DNA of 39,330 nucleotides from Lachnospiraceae bacterium UBA3310 (GCA_002361355.1 DESQ01000015.1:1-39330); one strand, 5' to 3'; shown: positions 15,567 to 23,501, counted from the stretch's first letter. Notes: a model not told the origin generated them from the sequence alone. Program-made: numbers and translations.

Positions 15567-16748
15567 TTACAGTTCTCTCAGCAAATCCCCCAGCCTGCGG
15601 ATGCCCTCTGCGATAGTTTCAGAGTCGGCATTGGTATAGTTAAGGCGCATGGTATTGGCGCTTCTGATGTCGGTATAGAAAGGATCTCCCGGAACAAACG
15701 CAACTTTTTTCTCCAAAGCCTTAGGAAACAGGGACATGGCGCTTGCCCCTTCCGGAAGCGTCACCCATAAAAACATACCGCCCTGCGGCCTGGTATACTT
15801 AACTGTTGGCGGGAAATACCGATCCATAGACTCCATCATTGTGTGCGCCTGCTTTCGGTACAGTTCTTTTATCTTTGCAATATGCATATCAAAATCGTTG
15901 TTTTTCAGGTAATCCCAGATTAAATACTGGGCGAAAATATTTGTGTGCAGGTTGCCCACTTCTTTTGCAATCGATATTTTTTGCAGCAATTCCTTATTTT
16001 CTGAAATGAGAAAACCGACGCGCATACCCGGAGTGACCGTTTTGGAAAAAGTGCCAAGCAGAATGCTGTAAGGTAATTTACCGGCGCCGATGTAAGGCAG
16101 ACGTTCTCCCTCAAAACGCAGTTCACCGTAGGGGTCATCTTCAATCAATACAACTTCGTGGTCTCGCAGAATCTCCAAAAGGCGACTCCTGTTTCTGGCA
16201 GAATATGTCAGCCCGGTCGGGTTCTGAAAATCAGGGATCATATAGACGAATTTAACAGGATTCTGCAGGGCGGCCTCAAGTCCTTCCGGATTCATGCCTT
16301 CCTCGGTTAACGCAACAGGGTAAAAGTTTGGCTGCTGCATGGAGAAAGCCTGTATCGCAGCAAGGTAAGTCGGCTTCTCAACAATGACCCCGTCGCCCTT
16401 GTCAAGCAGCACCTTTCCAATCAGGTCAAGAGCCTGTTGAGAACCGGTTGTAATGATAATATTGTCGATGGTAAGGTTAAGGCCGAAAATCCGATGATAT
16501 CTATCCGCAATATATTGTCTCAGTTCCGGCAGCCCGGCTGTAATCGAGTATTGAAATACGTGGCTTCCGTAAGTTTTCACAATACGCTCCATGGATGTTA
16601 AAAGCGCTTCCTGCGGAAAAGATACAGGATTGGGAAGGCCGCCGGCAAAGGAGATAACGCCCGGATCGGAAGCGGCTTTCAGGATGCTTCTGACAAATGA
16701 TGGCGGTGTCGCTTTTATGCCTTCTGACAATAGATTCTCCATGCTCAT
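15567..16748 (-). CDS. PLP-dependent aminotransferase, class I/II (LysN/2-aminoadipate transaminase-like)
   Basis: A 393-residue fold type I enzyme. It shows VISFAGGLPNPVSFP near the N-terminus, QYSITAGLPELRQYI, PDFQNPTGL (172-180), the cofactor-contacting Asp in IEDDPYGELRF (about 202-212), and the PLP-lysine segment GTFSKTVTPGMRVGF with K236. This pattern is typical of the LysN/ARO8 group acting on 2-aminoadipate, branched-chain or aromatic amino acids. The exact substrate cannot be fixed. ATG 16748 or the in-frame ATG 16742 may be used; both have only a weak GGA-type site. It is divergent from a MocR regulator, with which it shares a compact overlapping promoter region, so regulation by that protein is likely. 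Confidence 0.9.
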   Translation of the reverse strand: MSMENLLSEGIKATPPSFVRSILKAASDPGVISFAGGLPNPVSFPQEALLTSMERIVKTYGSHVFQYSITAGLPELRQYIADRYHRIFGLNLTIDNIIITTGSQQALDLIGKVLLDKGDGVIVEKPTYLAAIQAFSMQQPNFYPVALTEEGMNPEGLEAALQNPVKFVYMIPDFQNPTGLTYSARNRSRLLEILRDHEVVLIEDDPYGELRFEGERLPYIGAGKLPYSILLGTFSKTVTPGMRVGFLISENKELLQKISIAKEVGNLHTNIFAQYLIWDYLKNNDFDMHIAKIKELYRKQAHTMMESMDRYFPPTVKYTRPQGGMFLWVTLPEGASAMSLFPKALEKKVAFVPGDPFYTDIRSANTMRLNYTNADSETIAEGIRRLGDLLREL

Positions 16749-16824
16749 AATTCCATACCCCGGCTTTCCCTGTCATTTTTCATTCTTTTTACCTGAAAAA
16801 ATTTTGGAAAAAGAATTATGCTTT

Positions 16825-16862
16825 ATTGTAGTCTTGAGCAGAAAAGAAATCAATGATAAAAT
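16825..16862. promoter_or_regulatory. Overlapping divergent promoters of the aminotransferase and MocR genes
   Basis: Plus strand: TTGAGC (16834-16839), 17 bp, TAAAAT (16857-16862), for the MocR gene. Minus strand: TTGATT (plus coordinates 16848-16853), 17 bp, TACAAT (16825-16830), for the aminotransferase. The two promoters interlock within 38 bp, so polymerase binding should be mutually exclusive. Confidence 0.5.
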
Positions 16863-16900
16863 TGTATGGCAAACAATTTTTGAAATTGAGACCATACAAT
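16861..16900. promoter_or_regulatory. Nested palindromic operator candidate for the MocR regulator
   Basis: Outer arms ATTGTATGG (16861-16869) and CCATACAAT (16892-16900), perfect over 9 bp and about three helical turns apart centre to centre. An inner palindrome CAATTT TTG AAATTG lies at 16874-16888. The site starts at the -10 of the MocR promoter and covers its start, which suits repression of its own gene and control of the divergent aminotransferase. That the MocR product binds here is inference. Confidence 0.6.
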
Positions 16901-16927
16901 ACAAACAGAAAGGCAGAGGATAGCGGT

Positions 16928-18304
16928 ATGCCGGTAAATTCTTTTGATGATTATCCGTTGAGCTGGAGACCTGATTTAGGAAAAATGACAGGGCCTAAAT
17001 ATGCGGCTTTGGCAGAATTACTGGAAGAAGATATTAAAAGCGGAAAACTGAAAGCAGGGACAAAGCTGCCTCCACAGCGGGAACTTGCTGATTTTTTGGA
17101 TTTGAATCTGAGTACCATATCAAAGGCATATAAGCTTTGCGGGCAGAAAGGCCTGCTTTCGGCATCAGTGGGAAACGGTACCTATGTTTCCTCTGACGCT
17201 GCCGCAGAGCCGGTGCTGCTGTGCGGAAGGGAAAATGTACAGATCATTGAAATGGGGGCGATCGTCCCGTCTGTGACATTTCATTTGGCGGTGAAGCAAT
17301 ACACGGAAAGCCTGATGAAGAGACCGGATGCCTTGTATCTGTTTTCCTATGGTGCGCCCGGAGGCACAAAACGACAATGTGAGGCGGGAGTAACGTGGCT
17401 TGGAAAATCGGGATTTGATACGGACAGGGAGCATATTGTTTTGGCTGCAGGAGGACAAAACGCGCTTACGGCGGCACTCGGCGCTCTTTTTAAAGCCGGT
17501 GATAAAATCGGAACGGAGGAGATGACCTATACCGGCGTGAAAACAGCGGCAAAGTTGTTTGGCATCCATTTGCGGCCTGTCCGTATGTGCAATCGTGAAA
17601 TGACGGAAGAAGGGATCCGTTATGCGATTCAGAATGAAAAGATAAAAGGTCTTTATGTGATACCTGATTATCAGAATCCCACGGCACATATCATGTCGCT
17701 TGAGACAAGGAAGATGATTGCGAAGGTGGCCGGGGAAGAAAATCTTATCGTCATAGAAGATGGCATCAATAATCTTTTGGAAGAGAATCCGATGCCGCCC
17801 ATTGCGTCTTTTGCGCCGGAGCAGGTTATTTATATAACAAGCCTTTCCAAGACCATATCGCCGGGGCTCAGAACGGCGTTTATCCATGTCCCGGATAAAT
17901 TTCATGAAAGGCTGGCGACGGCGCTGTATTCCATGAATATTTCGATCTCGCCGCTGCTTGCCACGGTATCCGCCGCTTTGATCGAGGATGGCACCGCTGA
18001 TGAAATGATTGCCGGGCGAAAAAAAGATATCAGGGAGCGGAATAGGATTGTGAATCGGATTCTGGAAGGATTTGTCTCGCCGTGCGGGCTTACGGCGCCG
18101 CTTAGGTATGTACGGTTACCGGAATATTTCACAGGGAAAAGCTTTGAAATTTGCGCAAAGCAGGCGGGAGTAGAAGTATACGGGGCAGAACGTTTCTCTG
18201 TGGGGAACAGGGCGCCTGAAAAAGCAGTCAGGATTTCCGTAACGACGCCTCCGTCTTTAGAAATTCTGACGGAGGGACTGAACCGGCTGAAAGCGTTGTT
18301 GTAA
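16928..18304 (+). CDS. MocR-type regulator (GntR HTH fused to aminotransferase domain)
   Basis: A 458-residue fusion. Residues about 22-90 form a GntR winged HTH (KYAALAELLEEDIKSGKLKA, KLPPQRELADFLDLNLSTIS, KGLLSASVGNGTYVSS). Residues about 105-458 form a fold type I aminotransferase domain with PDYQNPTAH (247-255), IEDGI (D278) and the PLP lysine in ITSLSKTISPGLRTAF (K308). MocR proteins use the PLP domain to sense a ligand, not usually to catalyse. PdxR, GabR and EhuR are known examples. The ATG at 16928 gives the normal N-terminus with GCAGAGGA upstream; earlier in-frame ATGs lie in the operator. The divergent aminotransferase is the obvious target. No pdxST is present, so a pyridoxal role is not supported here. 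Confidence 0.93.
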   Translation: MPVNSFDDYPLSWRPDLGKMTGPKYAALAELLEEDIKSGKLKAGTKLPPQRELADFLDLNLSTISKAYKLCGQKGLLSASVGNGTYVSSDAAAEPVLLCGRENVQIIEMGAIVPSVTFHLAVKQYTESLMKRPDALYLFSYGAPGGTKRQCEAGVTWLGKSGFDTDREHIVLAAGGQNALTAALGALFKAGDKIGTEEMTYTGVKTAAKLFGIHLRPVRMCNREMTEEGIRYAIQNEKIKGLYVIPDYQNPTAHIMSLETRKMIAKVAGEENLIVIEDGINNLLEENPMPPIASFAPEQVIYITSLSKTISPGLRTAFIHVPDKFHERLATALYSMNISISPLLATVSAALIEDGTADEMIAGRKKDIRERNRIVNRILEGFVSPCGLTAPLRYVRLPEYFTGKSFEICAKQAGVEVYGAERFSVGNRAPEKAVRISVTTPPSLEILTEGLNRLKALL

Positions 18305-18338
18305 TTTAAATATTTTACTGTATTCGCTTTTGTGATTA

Positions 18339-18347
18339 TGTTACAAT
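18339..18347 (+). promoter_or_regulatory. Extended -10 element directly before the CapA-like gene (possible leaderless mRNA)
   Basis: TGTTACAAT: a TG-n extended -10 with TACAAT at 18342-18347. There is no clear -35. The ATG (18354) is 7 bp from the -10, at the place where transcription should start. No Shine-Dalgarno sequence exists, and an in-frame TGA (18333-18335) rules out a longer N-terminus. Confidence 0.45.
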
Positions 18348-18353
18348 GGCTAC

Positions 18354-19658
18354 ATGGCAAAGAAAAAATCGCGTAAACAAAGTAGGAAAAAAAAGAGAAT
18401 AAGGATTCACCGCAGTTTTATCCTGCCTTTTTTCATAACGCTGACGGCAGCGGTGGCGGTGGGAGTTCTGGCGCTGGCGGCGCATCAGTGGATTATGGAG
18501 CCTGTGAAGACGCGGACGAATGATACGGCGGCTTTTCAGGAGAACAGAACGCAGGAACGCGCAGAGACGGAAGGGAGCGGAACTTTATCTGAACCTGACG
18601 GGACGGAACAGAAAGAGGAGGAAGCGGCGCCTTCCAAATATCAGGCGGAGCTGGCGGACGCCGCATACATGGAAGAGAATAATATTTATACGGGAGAGCC
18701 GGCAACACCTGGTCAGGTGACGCTGGCTTTTGCAGGGGATATCCTGTTTGATGACGGCTATGCCATTATGGGATCGGTTCGTGGGGACGATGATATTTCC
18801 AGAGGTGTGATGCCGGAAGTGATCGAGCGGATGCAGAGCGCGGATATCATGATGCTCAACAATGAGTTTGCTTACTCCAACAGGGGCGTTCCCACCGAGG
18901 GCAAACAGTTCACCTTTCGGGCAAGGCCTGAGACAGTATCCTGCCTGAAAGATATGGGAGTGGATCTGGTATCTCTGGCGAACAATCACGCCTATGATTA
19001 CGGGGCGGACGCCCTGACGGATACGTTTGATACCCTGCGCGGGGCCGGAATCCCCTATGTGGGCGCAGGCAGGGACATAAACGAAGCGAGAAAACCGGTC
19101 TATTATATCGTGGGGGATATCAAGATTGCTTTTGTGTCAGCAACCCAGATTGAACGTCTGGATACACCGGACACAAAGGAGGCCACGGAGACTTCCCCCG
19201 GTGTTTTCCGGTGCTGGAATGGGGACAGGCTTTTGGAGACTATACGGGAAGCCGCCGAAAACAGCGATTTTGTGGTGGCTTACATACATTGGGGAACGGA
19301 GAATCAGGCAGAGCTGGATTGGGCACAGCTAAAGCAGGCCCCGGAACTTGTTGAGGCGGGTGCTGATCTGGTGATCGGAGATCATCCCCACTGTCTGCAG
19401 CCGATTGGCGTGGTCGGGGGCGTGCCCGTGATCTACAGTCTGGGGAATTTCTGGTTTAATTCCAAAACGCTGGATACGGGAATTGTTGAAGTTGTGATAG
19501 ATGAGACGGGAATTGTGAGTTATCAGTTTGTTCCCTGTCTGCAGAGCGGGTGCAAGACGGTTCTGCTGCAGGACGCGGAAAAGGAGCGGGTGCTCTCCTA
19601 TATGCGCGGCATCTCGCAGGGGATACAGATTGATGAGGATGGATATGTGACCTGGTGA
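18354..19658 (+). CDS. CapA-family (poly-gamma-glutamate/capsule synthesis-like) membrane-anchored metallophosphatase-fold protein
   Basis: A 434-residue protein. The very basic N-terminus (MAKKKSRKQSRKKKRIRIHR) precedes a single hydrophobic segment (about 21-44), giving a type II signal anchor. An acidic, low-complexity linker (about 50-105) follows, then an extracytoplasmic PGA_cap domain. Its motifs are LAFAGDILFDDGY (about 123-135), MLNNEFAYSNRG, LANNHAYDYG (about 207-216), GDHPHCLQPI (about 342) and YSLGNFWFNS. These Asp/Asn/His motifs match the calcineurin-like fold of CapA/PgsA proteins. The other capsule genes (capB, capC) are absent, so this is one of the many stand-alone CapA-like proteins of Clostridia and not evidence for a poly-glutamate capsule. 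The start lacks a ribosome binding site. Confidence 0.88.
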   Translation: MAKKKSRKQSRKKKRIRIHRSFILPFFITLTAAVAVGVLALAAHQWIMEPVKTRTNDTAAFQENRTQERAETEGSGTLSEPDGTEQKEEEAAPSKYQAELADAAYMEENNIYTGEPATPGQVTLAFAGDILFDDGYAIMGSVRGDDDISRGVMPEVIERMQSADIMMLNNEFAYSNRGVPTEGKQFTFRARPETVSCLKDMGVDLVSLANNHAYDYGADALTDTFDTLRGAGIPYVGAGRDINEARKPVYYIVGDIKIAFVSATQIERLDTPDTKEATETSPGVFRCWNGDRLLETIREAAENSDFVVAYIHWGTENQAELDWAQLKQAPELVEAGADLVIGDHPHCLQPIGVVGGVPVIYSLGNFWFNSKTLDTGIVEVVIDETGIVSYQFVPCLQSGCKTVLLQDAEKERVLSYMRGISQGIQIDEDGYVTW

Positions 19659-19772
19659 GCGGCGCAGTTTTTTTATGAGGGATGAAACTTTCCCGGCGGG
19701 TGAATCGTATTATGAATAAAGGGACAAATCCCGAAGACAGAGATCAATCGCCGGACAGAAAGGAAGAGAGTT

Positions 19773-21158
19773 ATGAATGTAGGAAACAGTTATTCTTCAT
19801 GGATGCATAATACGCTGCAGACGGGGTATGGAAATCGCTCCGGACAGGCAGACAAGGCGGGCGCGGGGAAAGCGGAAACGGAAGGAAAGGACGAAGAAAA
19901 AAAGGCGGAGGATATGACTCTTCGCGAGCAGATCCTGGCCCATATGGAGGAGATGGCGAAGAAGGTGAAGGAGGGTAAGGTAGAACCTTCCTTCCAGATC
20001 GGCGGCCAGACTTTTACCATCAGGGAGTGGGAGAAACTGCTGGCGGATTTTGATGACGCGGAGGAGGCTTTGCAGGAGCTGATTAAGGAGCAGATCGTAG
20101 AGGTGGAAAAGCAGGCACAGAAGGAGGCTCTCAGAAGACAGATCGAGGGTGGTGCGGCCGATCCGAACGTTGTGACAAATGTGTCAGTTCCTGAGGCGGC
20201 GCAGACGAAGGCGGAAGCGGGCGGCAGTGTCGCAAATCCAAAGACGGAGACAACTGACAGTGTGACAGCTCCGGCGGTTTCTGTGGCTGATACTGCGACA
20301 GGCACTGCTTCTGAAACGAAGAAAGCGAAGGATGATAATATTACCGATGTGGAAGTGACAGATCCGGAGGAACTGGCGGATCTGCTTACGGGTCAGGTGG
20401 CCAAGTGCAGCTATCCCACAGACGATCCGAAAAACAAACACTGGTTTATCACCTGCTTTGGGCAGGATGGGATCATGTGCAGGGAAGCCTATATGGAGAA
20501 CGGTAAGTGGGTGAACAGAAGCTGCTGGAATCTTCCCTACACAGAGCCCGGGCAGCGTGAGAAGGTGCTGGCGTTTATACAGCGGTTTCCTCAGGATGCA
20601 AACCTGCGCTTTGCGTCTCACGAAGAGTTCTGGAAAGATTTTCTGGCGGGGGAGATTGATGAGGATGATTTTGTCAACTTTTTCCAGACTTCGACGGATA
20701 AGGACGGCGTGCCGGATTACACCTATGAGAAGGATGGCTCTACCTATATAGATAGGGAGAAGGCCAAGTACGCCAAGTATATGAATGATTTCGGCGCGCA
20801 TTTTTACACGGCGGAGGAGATGGAGCTGATGCAGCGCGCCATCATCAATGAGAACCGCAAGGGTTTGAAGAAAATTTCCGATTATGACGGGCAGATGACG
20901 GTTCCTGCGGGCACAAAGACCGGGGAGGGGGAAGGCGAGGAAGACGATCTTAAGACGCAGATTATCACCAAACCTGACGGCTCTGTCGTATTGCAGATTG
21001 AGACAAATTTCGGCGTGATGGAGGTTGAGGTTACGGAGGCCCAGAAGTTTGGTTTGCAGTATAACCCGAGGCCGGGGTTTGACCCGGAAGAGACGCGCTT
21101 TGCGAGTCCTTTTGCCCGCGGGGCAGGTGCGGCTGCCTATGAGGCGGCAGGGCTGTAA
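19773..21158 (+). CDS. Protein of unknown function with charged helical N-half
   Basis: A 461-residue protein that I do not recognise. After MNVGNSYSSWMHNTLQTGYG come a Lys/Glu-rich helical section (about 25-125, with MTLREQILAHMEEMAKKVKE and DFDDAEEALQELIKEQIVEV), an Ala/Thr/Val linker (about 130-185), and a folded-looking part (about 195-400). The last has KCSYPTDDPKNKHWFITCFG, LPYTEPGQREKVLAFIQRFP and YTAEEMELMQRAIINEN. There is no signal peptide or membrane segment. The start has AAGGAAGAGAG before the ATG. It is followed 23 bp later by another unknown gene, so the two are likely an operon. The W/F/C-rich centre may be a new globular domain. Confidence 0.75.
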   Translation: MNVGNSYSSWMHNTLQTGYGNRSGQADKAGAGKAETEGKDEEKKAEDMTLREQILAHMEEMAKKVKEGKVEPSFQIGGQTFTIREWEKLLADFDDAEEALQELIKEQIVEVEKQAQKEALRRQIEGGAADPNVVTNVSVPEAAQTKAEAGGSVANPKTETTDSVTAPAVSVADTATGTASETKKAKDDNITDVEVTDPEELADLLTGQVAKCSYPTDDPKNKHWFITCFGQDGIMCREAYMENGKWVNRSCWNLPYTEPGQREKVLAFIQRFPQDANLRFASHEEFWKDFLAGEIDEDDFVNFFQTSTDKDGVPDYTYEKDGSTYIDREKAKYAKYMNDFGAHFYTAEEMELMQRAIINENRKGLKKISDYDGQMTVPAGTKTGEGEGEEDDLKTQIITKPDGSVVLQIETNFGVMEVEVTEAQKFGLQYNPRPGFDPEETRFASPFARGAGAAAYEAAGL

Positions 21159-21181
21159 TACTGCGGAGAGGAGGATGTAAA

Positions 21182-22060
21182 ATGAGCGTTAGCGGCGTAG
21201 GGAGCAGGAATACGTACATTTATAATGCACAGACGGGGAAGCTTTCATCAAAGGACGGGGAAAAGGACTCCTTTGTGGATTACTTTAACGGGGATATCAG
21301 AGGCGATGAGGACGATTCCCTCAATGGGTTTGACAGGGCAAGAAAAGCGGACATAGAAAATCTGATTGAAGTCTGGAGGCAGTTTGACAGTACTCTTTTG
21401 AATGAACCGGGAAAAGAAGAATATGAGATCACTACGGAGTTTGTTGATGCGGTGACTTCCACCGTACAGGTGGACGGTGAAAGAATTTTTACATGCTACA
21501 ACGCTGGCTTCTTTACCCGTATTGATCCCTCCGTCCTCTTTTACAAAGAAGAACCGTTTCAGACACACGAGCATAAGGAGTACGATCCTTCTGACAACAG
21601 TGTCAATATTGCCGTGGGAGATGTGTTTGATCTGGGAAACGGTTACAGACTGCGTGTGGGAGAGGATGAGGTCTACGGTGAAGGGTACAGGCGCAATAAT
21701 GGGGAAAACGATGAAAAATTGAAAGCGCTGGCGTGGGGACTCGGCGCCCTGATCCATTTTGCACAAGGACAGTGGTCTGGCGTCATGCTCGAGGTGGGAG
21801 ACAAGATGGCGTCCGAATCTGGCAGGAGTGACATGCTGGGAGGCATAACGCCCATGCTGTTAGAACTGCTGCGGCAGCTTGGCGTGGATACCGACCGGGA
21901 ATTTATCTTAAACGGCACAAAATGCGAGGTGCGAAACGGAAAGATTCGTGAGGCCGGTAATCATTGGGGCGCGCCACGCGCTGTGCGGGAGGAAGCGATC
22001 AGGAAGTATGAGGAAGAGATGTCCCGCCCGCTTTCGGAAACAAATGCAAAAAAAAGTTGA
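21182..22060 (+). CDS. Protein of unknown function
   Basis: A 292-residue protein that I do not recognise. It begins MSVSGVGSRNTYIYNAQTGK. An acidic first half contains GDEDDSLNGFDRARKADIEN and a beta-rich middle (VQVDGERIFTCYNAGFFTRI, GDVFDLGNGYRLRVGEDEVY). The C-terminal half is more helical (LRQLGVDTDREFILNG). There is no signal peptide. GGAGAGGAGG lies before the ATG, 23 bp after the previous gene, so the pair is probably co-expressed. The stop codon TGA lies inside the -35 box (TTGACA) of the rplJ promoter. Confidence 0.75.
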   Translation: MSVSGVGSRNTYIYNAQTGKLSSKDGEKDSFVDYFNGDIRGDEDDSLNGFDRARKADIENLIEVWRQFDSTLLNEPGKEEYEITTEFVDAVTSTVQVDGERIFTCYNAGFFTRIDPSVLFYKEEPFQTHEHKEYDPSDNSVNIAVGDVFDLGNGYRLRVGEDEVYGEGYRRNNGENDEKLKALAWGLGALIHFAQGQWSGVMLEVGDKMASESGRSDMLGGITPMLLELLRQLGVDTDREFILNGTKCEVRNGKIREAGNHWGAPRAVREEAIRKYEEEMSRPLSETNAKKS

Positions 22061-22086
22061 CAACTCCTCGGGCATCGTGCTATAGT
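22057..22086 (+). promoter_or_regulatory. Promoter of rplJ-rplL
   Basis: TTGACA (22057-22062), 18-bp spacer, TATAGT (22081-22086). It overlaps the end of the preceding coding region and is followed by the L10 leader. Confidence 0.85.
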
Positions 22087-22214
22087 ATCAAAGGTTATAA
22101 AACCATGCCGAAGACAGCAGGTGCCGTATTGCCGGCGTAAGAGTCCGCCTGCCGAGGAGAGAAGAGATATCATTGACTTATATCGTCCTCCCTGTCTTTT
22201 AGGGAGGACTTTTT
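22087..22214 (+). ncRNA. L10 leader (ribosomal protein L10 attenuation leader)
   Basis: The leader shows GACAGCAGG (22113-22121) and CCTGCCGAGG (22148-22157). These are the conserved halves of the L10(L12)4 binding site in Firmicute L10 leaders, and they mimic the 23S rRNA site. A terminator stem follows at 22185-22214. By the known mechanism, free L10 complex binding promotes termination before rplJ; otherwise transcription reads through. Confidence 0.88.
22185..22214 (+). terminator. Attenuator of the L10 leader
   Basis: A perfect 9-bp stem GTCCTCCCT (22185-22193) / AGGGAGGAC (22201-22209), loop GTCTTTT, then TTTTT. It lies 48 bp before the rplJ start. Confidence 0.92.
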
Positions 22215-22261
22215 CATGAATACACTCCTATCGGCACTAAAATCTATAAGGAGGTAATGTA

Positions 22262-22867
22262 ATGGCAAAAGTGGAATTGAAGAAACCTGTCGTGGATGAG
22301 ATCGCCGCTGCCGTGAAGGACGCACAGTCAGTCGTTTTGGTTGATTACCGCGGACTTACGGTTGAGCAGGACACACAGCTTCGTAAGCAGTTGCGTGAGG
22401 CCGGTATCACCTACAAGGTTTACAAGAACACAATGATGAATTTTGCATTCAAGGGCACGGATTACGAAGCGCTTGCTCCCTATCTGGCAGGCCCCAGTGC
22501 GGTAGCCATCTCCACAGAGGATGCAACGGCTCCCGCAAGAGTGTTATGCAAATTCGCTAAGACAGCAGAAGCCCTTGAGGTTAAGGGCGGTATGGTGGAA
22601 GGCATCGCTTATGACGCGAAGGGAATTGCAGAGATTGCTAAGATTCCTTCCAGAGAAGAACTGTTGTCCAAGCTGCTTGGCAGCATCCAGTCTCCGATTA
22701 CGAACTTCGCCCGCGTGATGAACCAGTTGGCGGAGAAAGGCGGCGCATCCGGAGCTGAGGAGCCTGCAAAGGCAGAGGAGACACCCGTTGAGGCTGCACC
22801 CGTAGAGGAAGCCGCACCTGCCGAGGCAGAGGCAGCGCCTGCGGAAGAAGCACCCGCAGCAGAATAG
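22262..22867 (+). CDS. rplJ: 50S ribosomal protein L10 with Ala/Glu/Pro-rich tail
   Basis: A 201-residue protein. The N-terminal RNA-binding domain begins MAKVELKKPVVDEIAAAVKD and has VVLVDYRGLTVEQDTQLRKQ, then IPSREELLSKLLGSIQSPIT. The C-terminal helix that carries L7/L12 dimers follows. The body ends near residue 162; the last ~40 residues are a low-complexity acidic tail of Ala, Glu and Pro (e.g. EEAAPAEAEAAPAEEAPAAE) not present in the ~165-175-residue classical L10. AAGGAGG precedes the ATG. Expression is under the L10 leader. Confidence 0.97.
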   Translation: MAKVELKKPVVDEIAAAVKDAQSVVLVDYRGLTVEQDTQLRKQLREAGITYKVYKNTMMNFAFKGTDYEALAPYLAGPSAVAISTEDATAPARVLCKFAKTAEALEVKGGMVEGIAYDAKGIAEIAKIPSREELLSKLLGSIQSPITNFARVMNQLAEKGGASGAEEPAKAEETPVEAAPVEEAAPAEAEAAPAEEAPAAE

Positions 22868-22870
22868 AAC

Positions 22871-22944
22871 CGATTTAAAATGCTTCGCATTAAAATGGTT
22901 TAAATGCTTCGCATTAAAACCCGAGTCTGCCAAGGCAGCCTCGG
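22871..22944 (+). repeat. Short structured repeat, family 2, copy 2 (rplJ-rplL gap)
   Basis: Two tandem AAATGC TTC GCATT hairpins (about 22877-22893 and 22902-22916). The shared AAAACCCGAG junction comes next, then stem CCGAG-T-CTGCC AA GGCAG-C-CTCGG (22921-22944). It matches the layout at 14265-14322 with compensatory stem changes. Its position between rplJ and rplL could modulate the higher level of L7/L12 needed. Confidence 0.65.
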
Positions 22945-22991
22945 ATCTGTAATTCAAAGTAAATTATAATTAAAGATGGAGGAAAACAATC

Positions 22992-23372
22992 ATGGCAAAG
23001 TTATCTACTCAGGAAATTCTTGACGCGATCAAAGAGTTGACAGTATTGGAGTTAAATGATCTTGTAAAGGCTTGCGAGGAGGAGTTCGGTGTATCCGCAG
23101 CAGCAGGCGTAGTCGTTGCAGCAGCAGGCGGTGATGCAGGTGCGGCAGCAGGCGAGGAGAAGACCGAGTTCGACGTTGAGCTGACAGAGGTTGGCCCTAA
23201 CAAGGTTAAGGTAATCAAGGTGGTTCGTGAGGCTACCGGCCTTGGCCTGAAAGAGGCAAAGGATCTCGTTGATTCCGCTCCGAAGGTACTCAAGGAAGGC
23301 GCTTCCAAGGAGGAGGCTGACGATATCAAGGCTAAACTTGAGGCTGAGGGCGCGAAGGTTACACTTAAGTAA
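22992..23372 (+). CDS. rplL: 50S ribosomal protein L7/L12
   Basis: A 126-residue protein. The N-terminal dimerisation helices (MAKLSTQEILDAIKELTVLE) are followed by an Ala/Gly hinge (about 36-54) and the conserved C-terminal factor-binding domain (EKTEFDVELTEVGPNKVKVI, EATGLGLKEAKDLVDSAPK). The GGAGGAAAAC site precedes the ATG. It is present in several copies per ribosome, bound via L10. The unit ends at a terminator (23397-23445). Confidence 0.98.
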   Translation: MAKLSTQEILDAIKELTVLELNDLVKACEEEFGVSAAAGVVVAAAGGDAGAAAGEEKTEFDVELTEVGPNKVKVIKVVREATGLGLKEAKDLVDSAPKVLKEGASKEEADDIKAKLEAEGAKVTLK

Positions 23373-23396
23373 TTGTCCGGTATATCTCTGAAAGGG

Positions 23397-23445
23397 AAAC
23401 CGTTCACATGCTTTTGAGAAGTATGTGGGCGGTTTTACTTCTTAA
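23397..23445 (+). terminator. Intrinsic terminator after rplL
   Basis: An imperfect long stem: AAACCG (23397-23402) with CGGTTT (23430-23435), inner CACAT/ATGTG and CTT/AAG pairs, loop TTGA, then a T-rich tail (TTTACTTCTT). It separates rplJL from rpoBC. Confidence 0.75.
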
Positions 23446-23472
23446 AATCTTCTGAATTTCTGAAAAAAATCA

Positions 23473-23501
23473 TTGACTCTCCATAGTGCTTGTAGTAGAA
23501 T
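23473..23501 (+). promoter_or_regulatory. Promoter of rpoB-rpoC
   Basis: TTGACT (23473-23478), 17-bp spacer, TAGAAT (23496-23501), preceded by an A-run. The leader to rpoB is about 85 nt. Confidence 0.8.

Noticed and set aside
18354..19658. Evidence for a poly-gamma-glutamate capsule operon from the CapA-like protein.
   Set aside because: No capB or capC partner lies nearby; stand-alone CapA-like proteins are common.
22870..22920. Tandem TGCTTCGCA-type units as a CRISPR-like array.
   Set aside because: Only two imperfect units with no spacers; they are small hairpins of a structured repeat.
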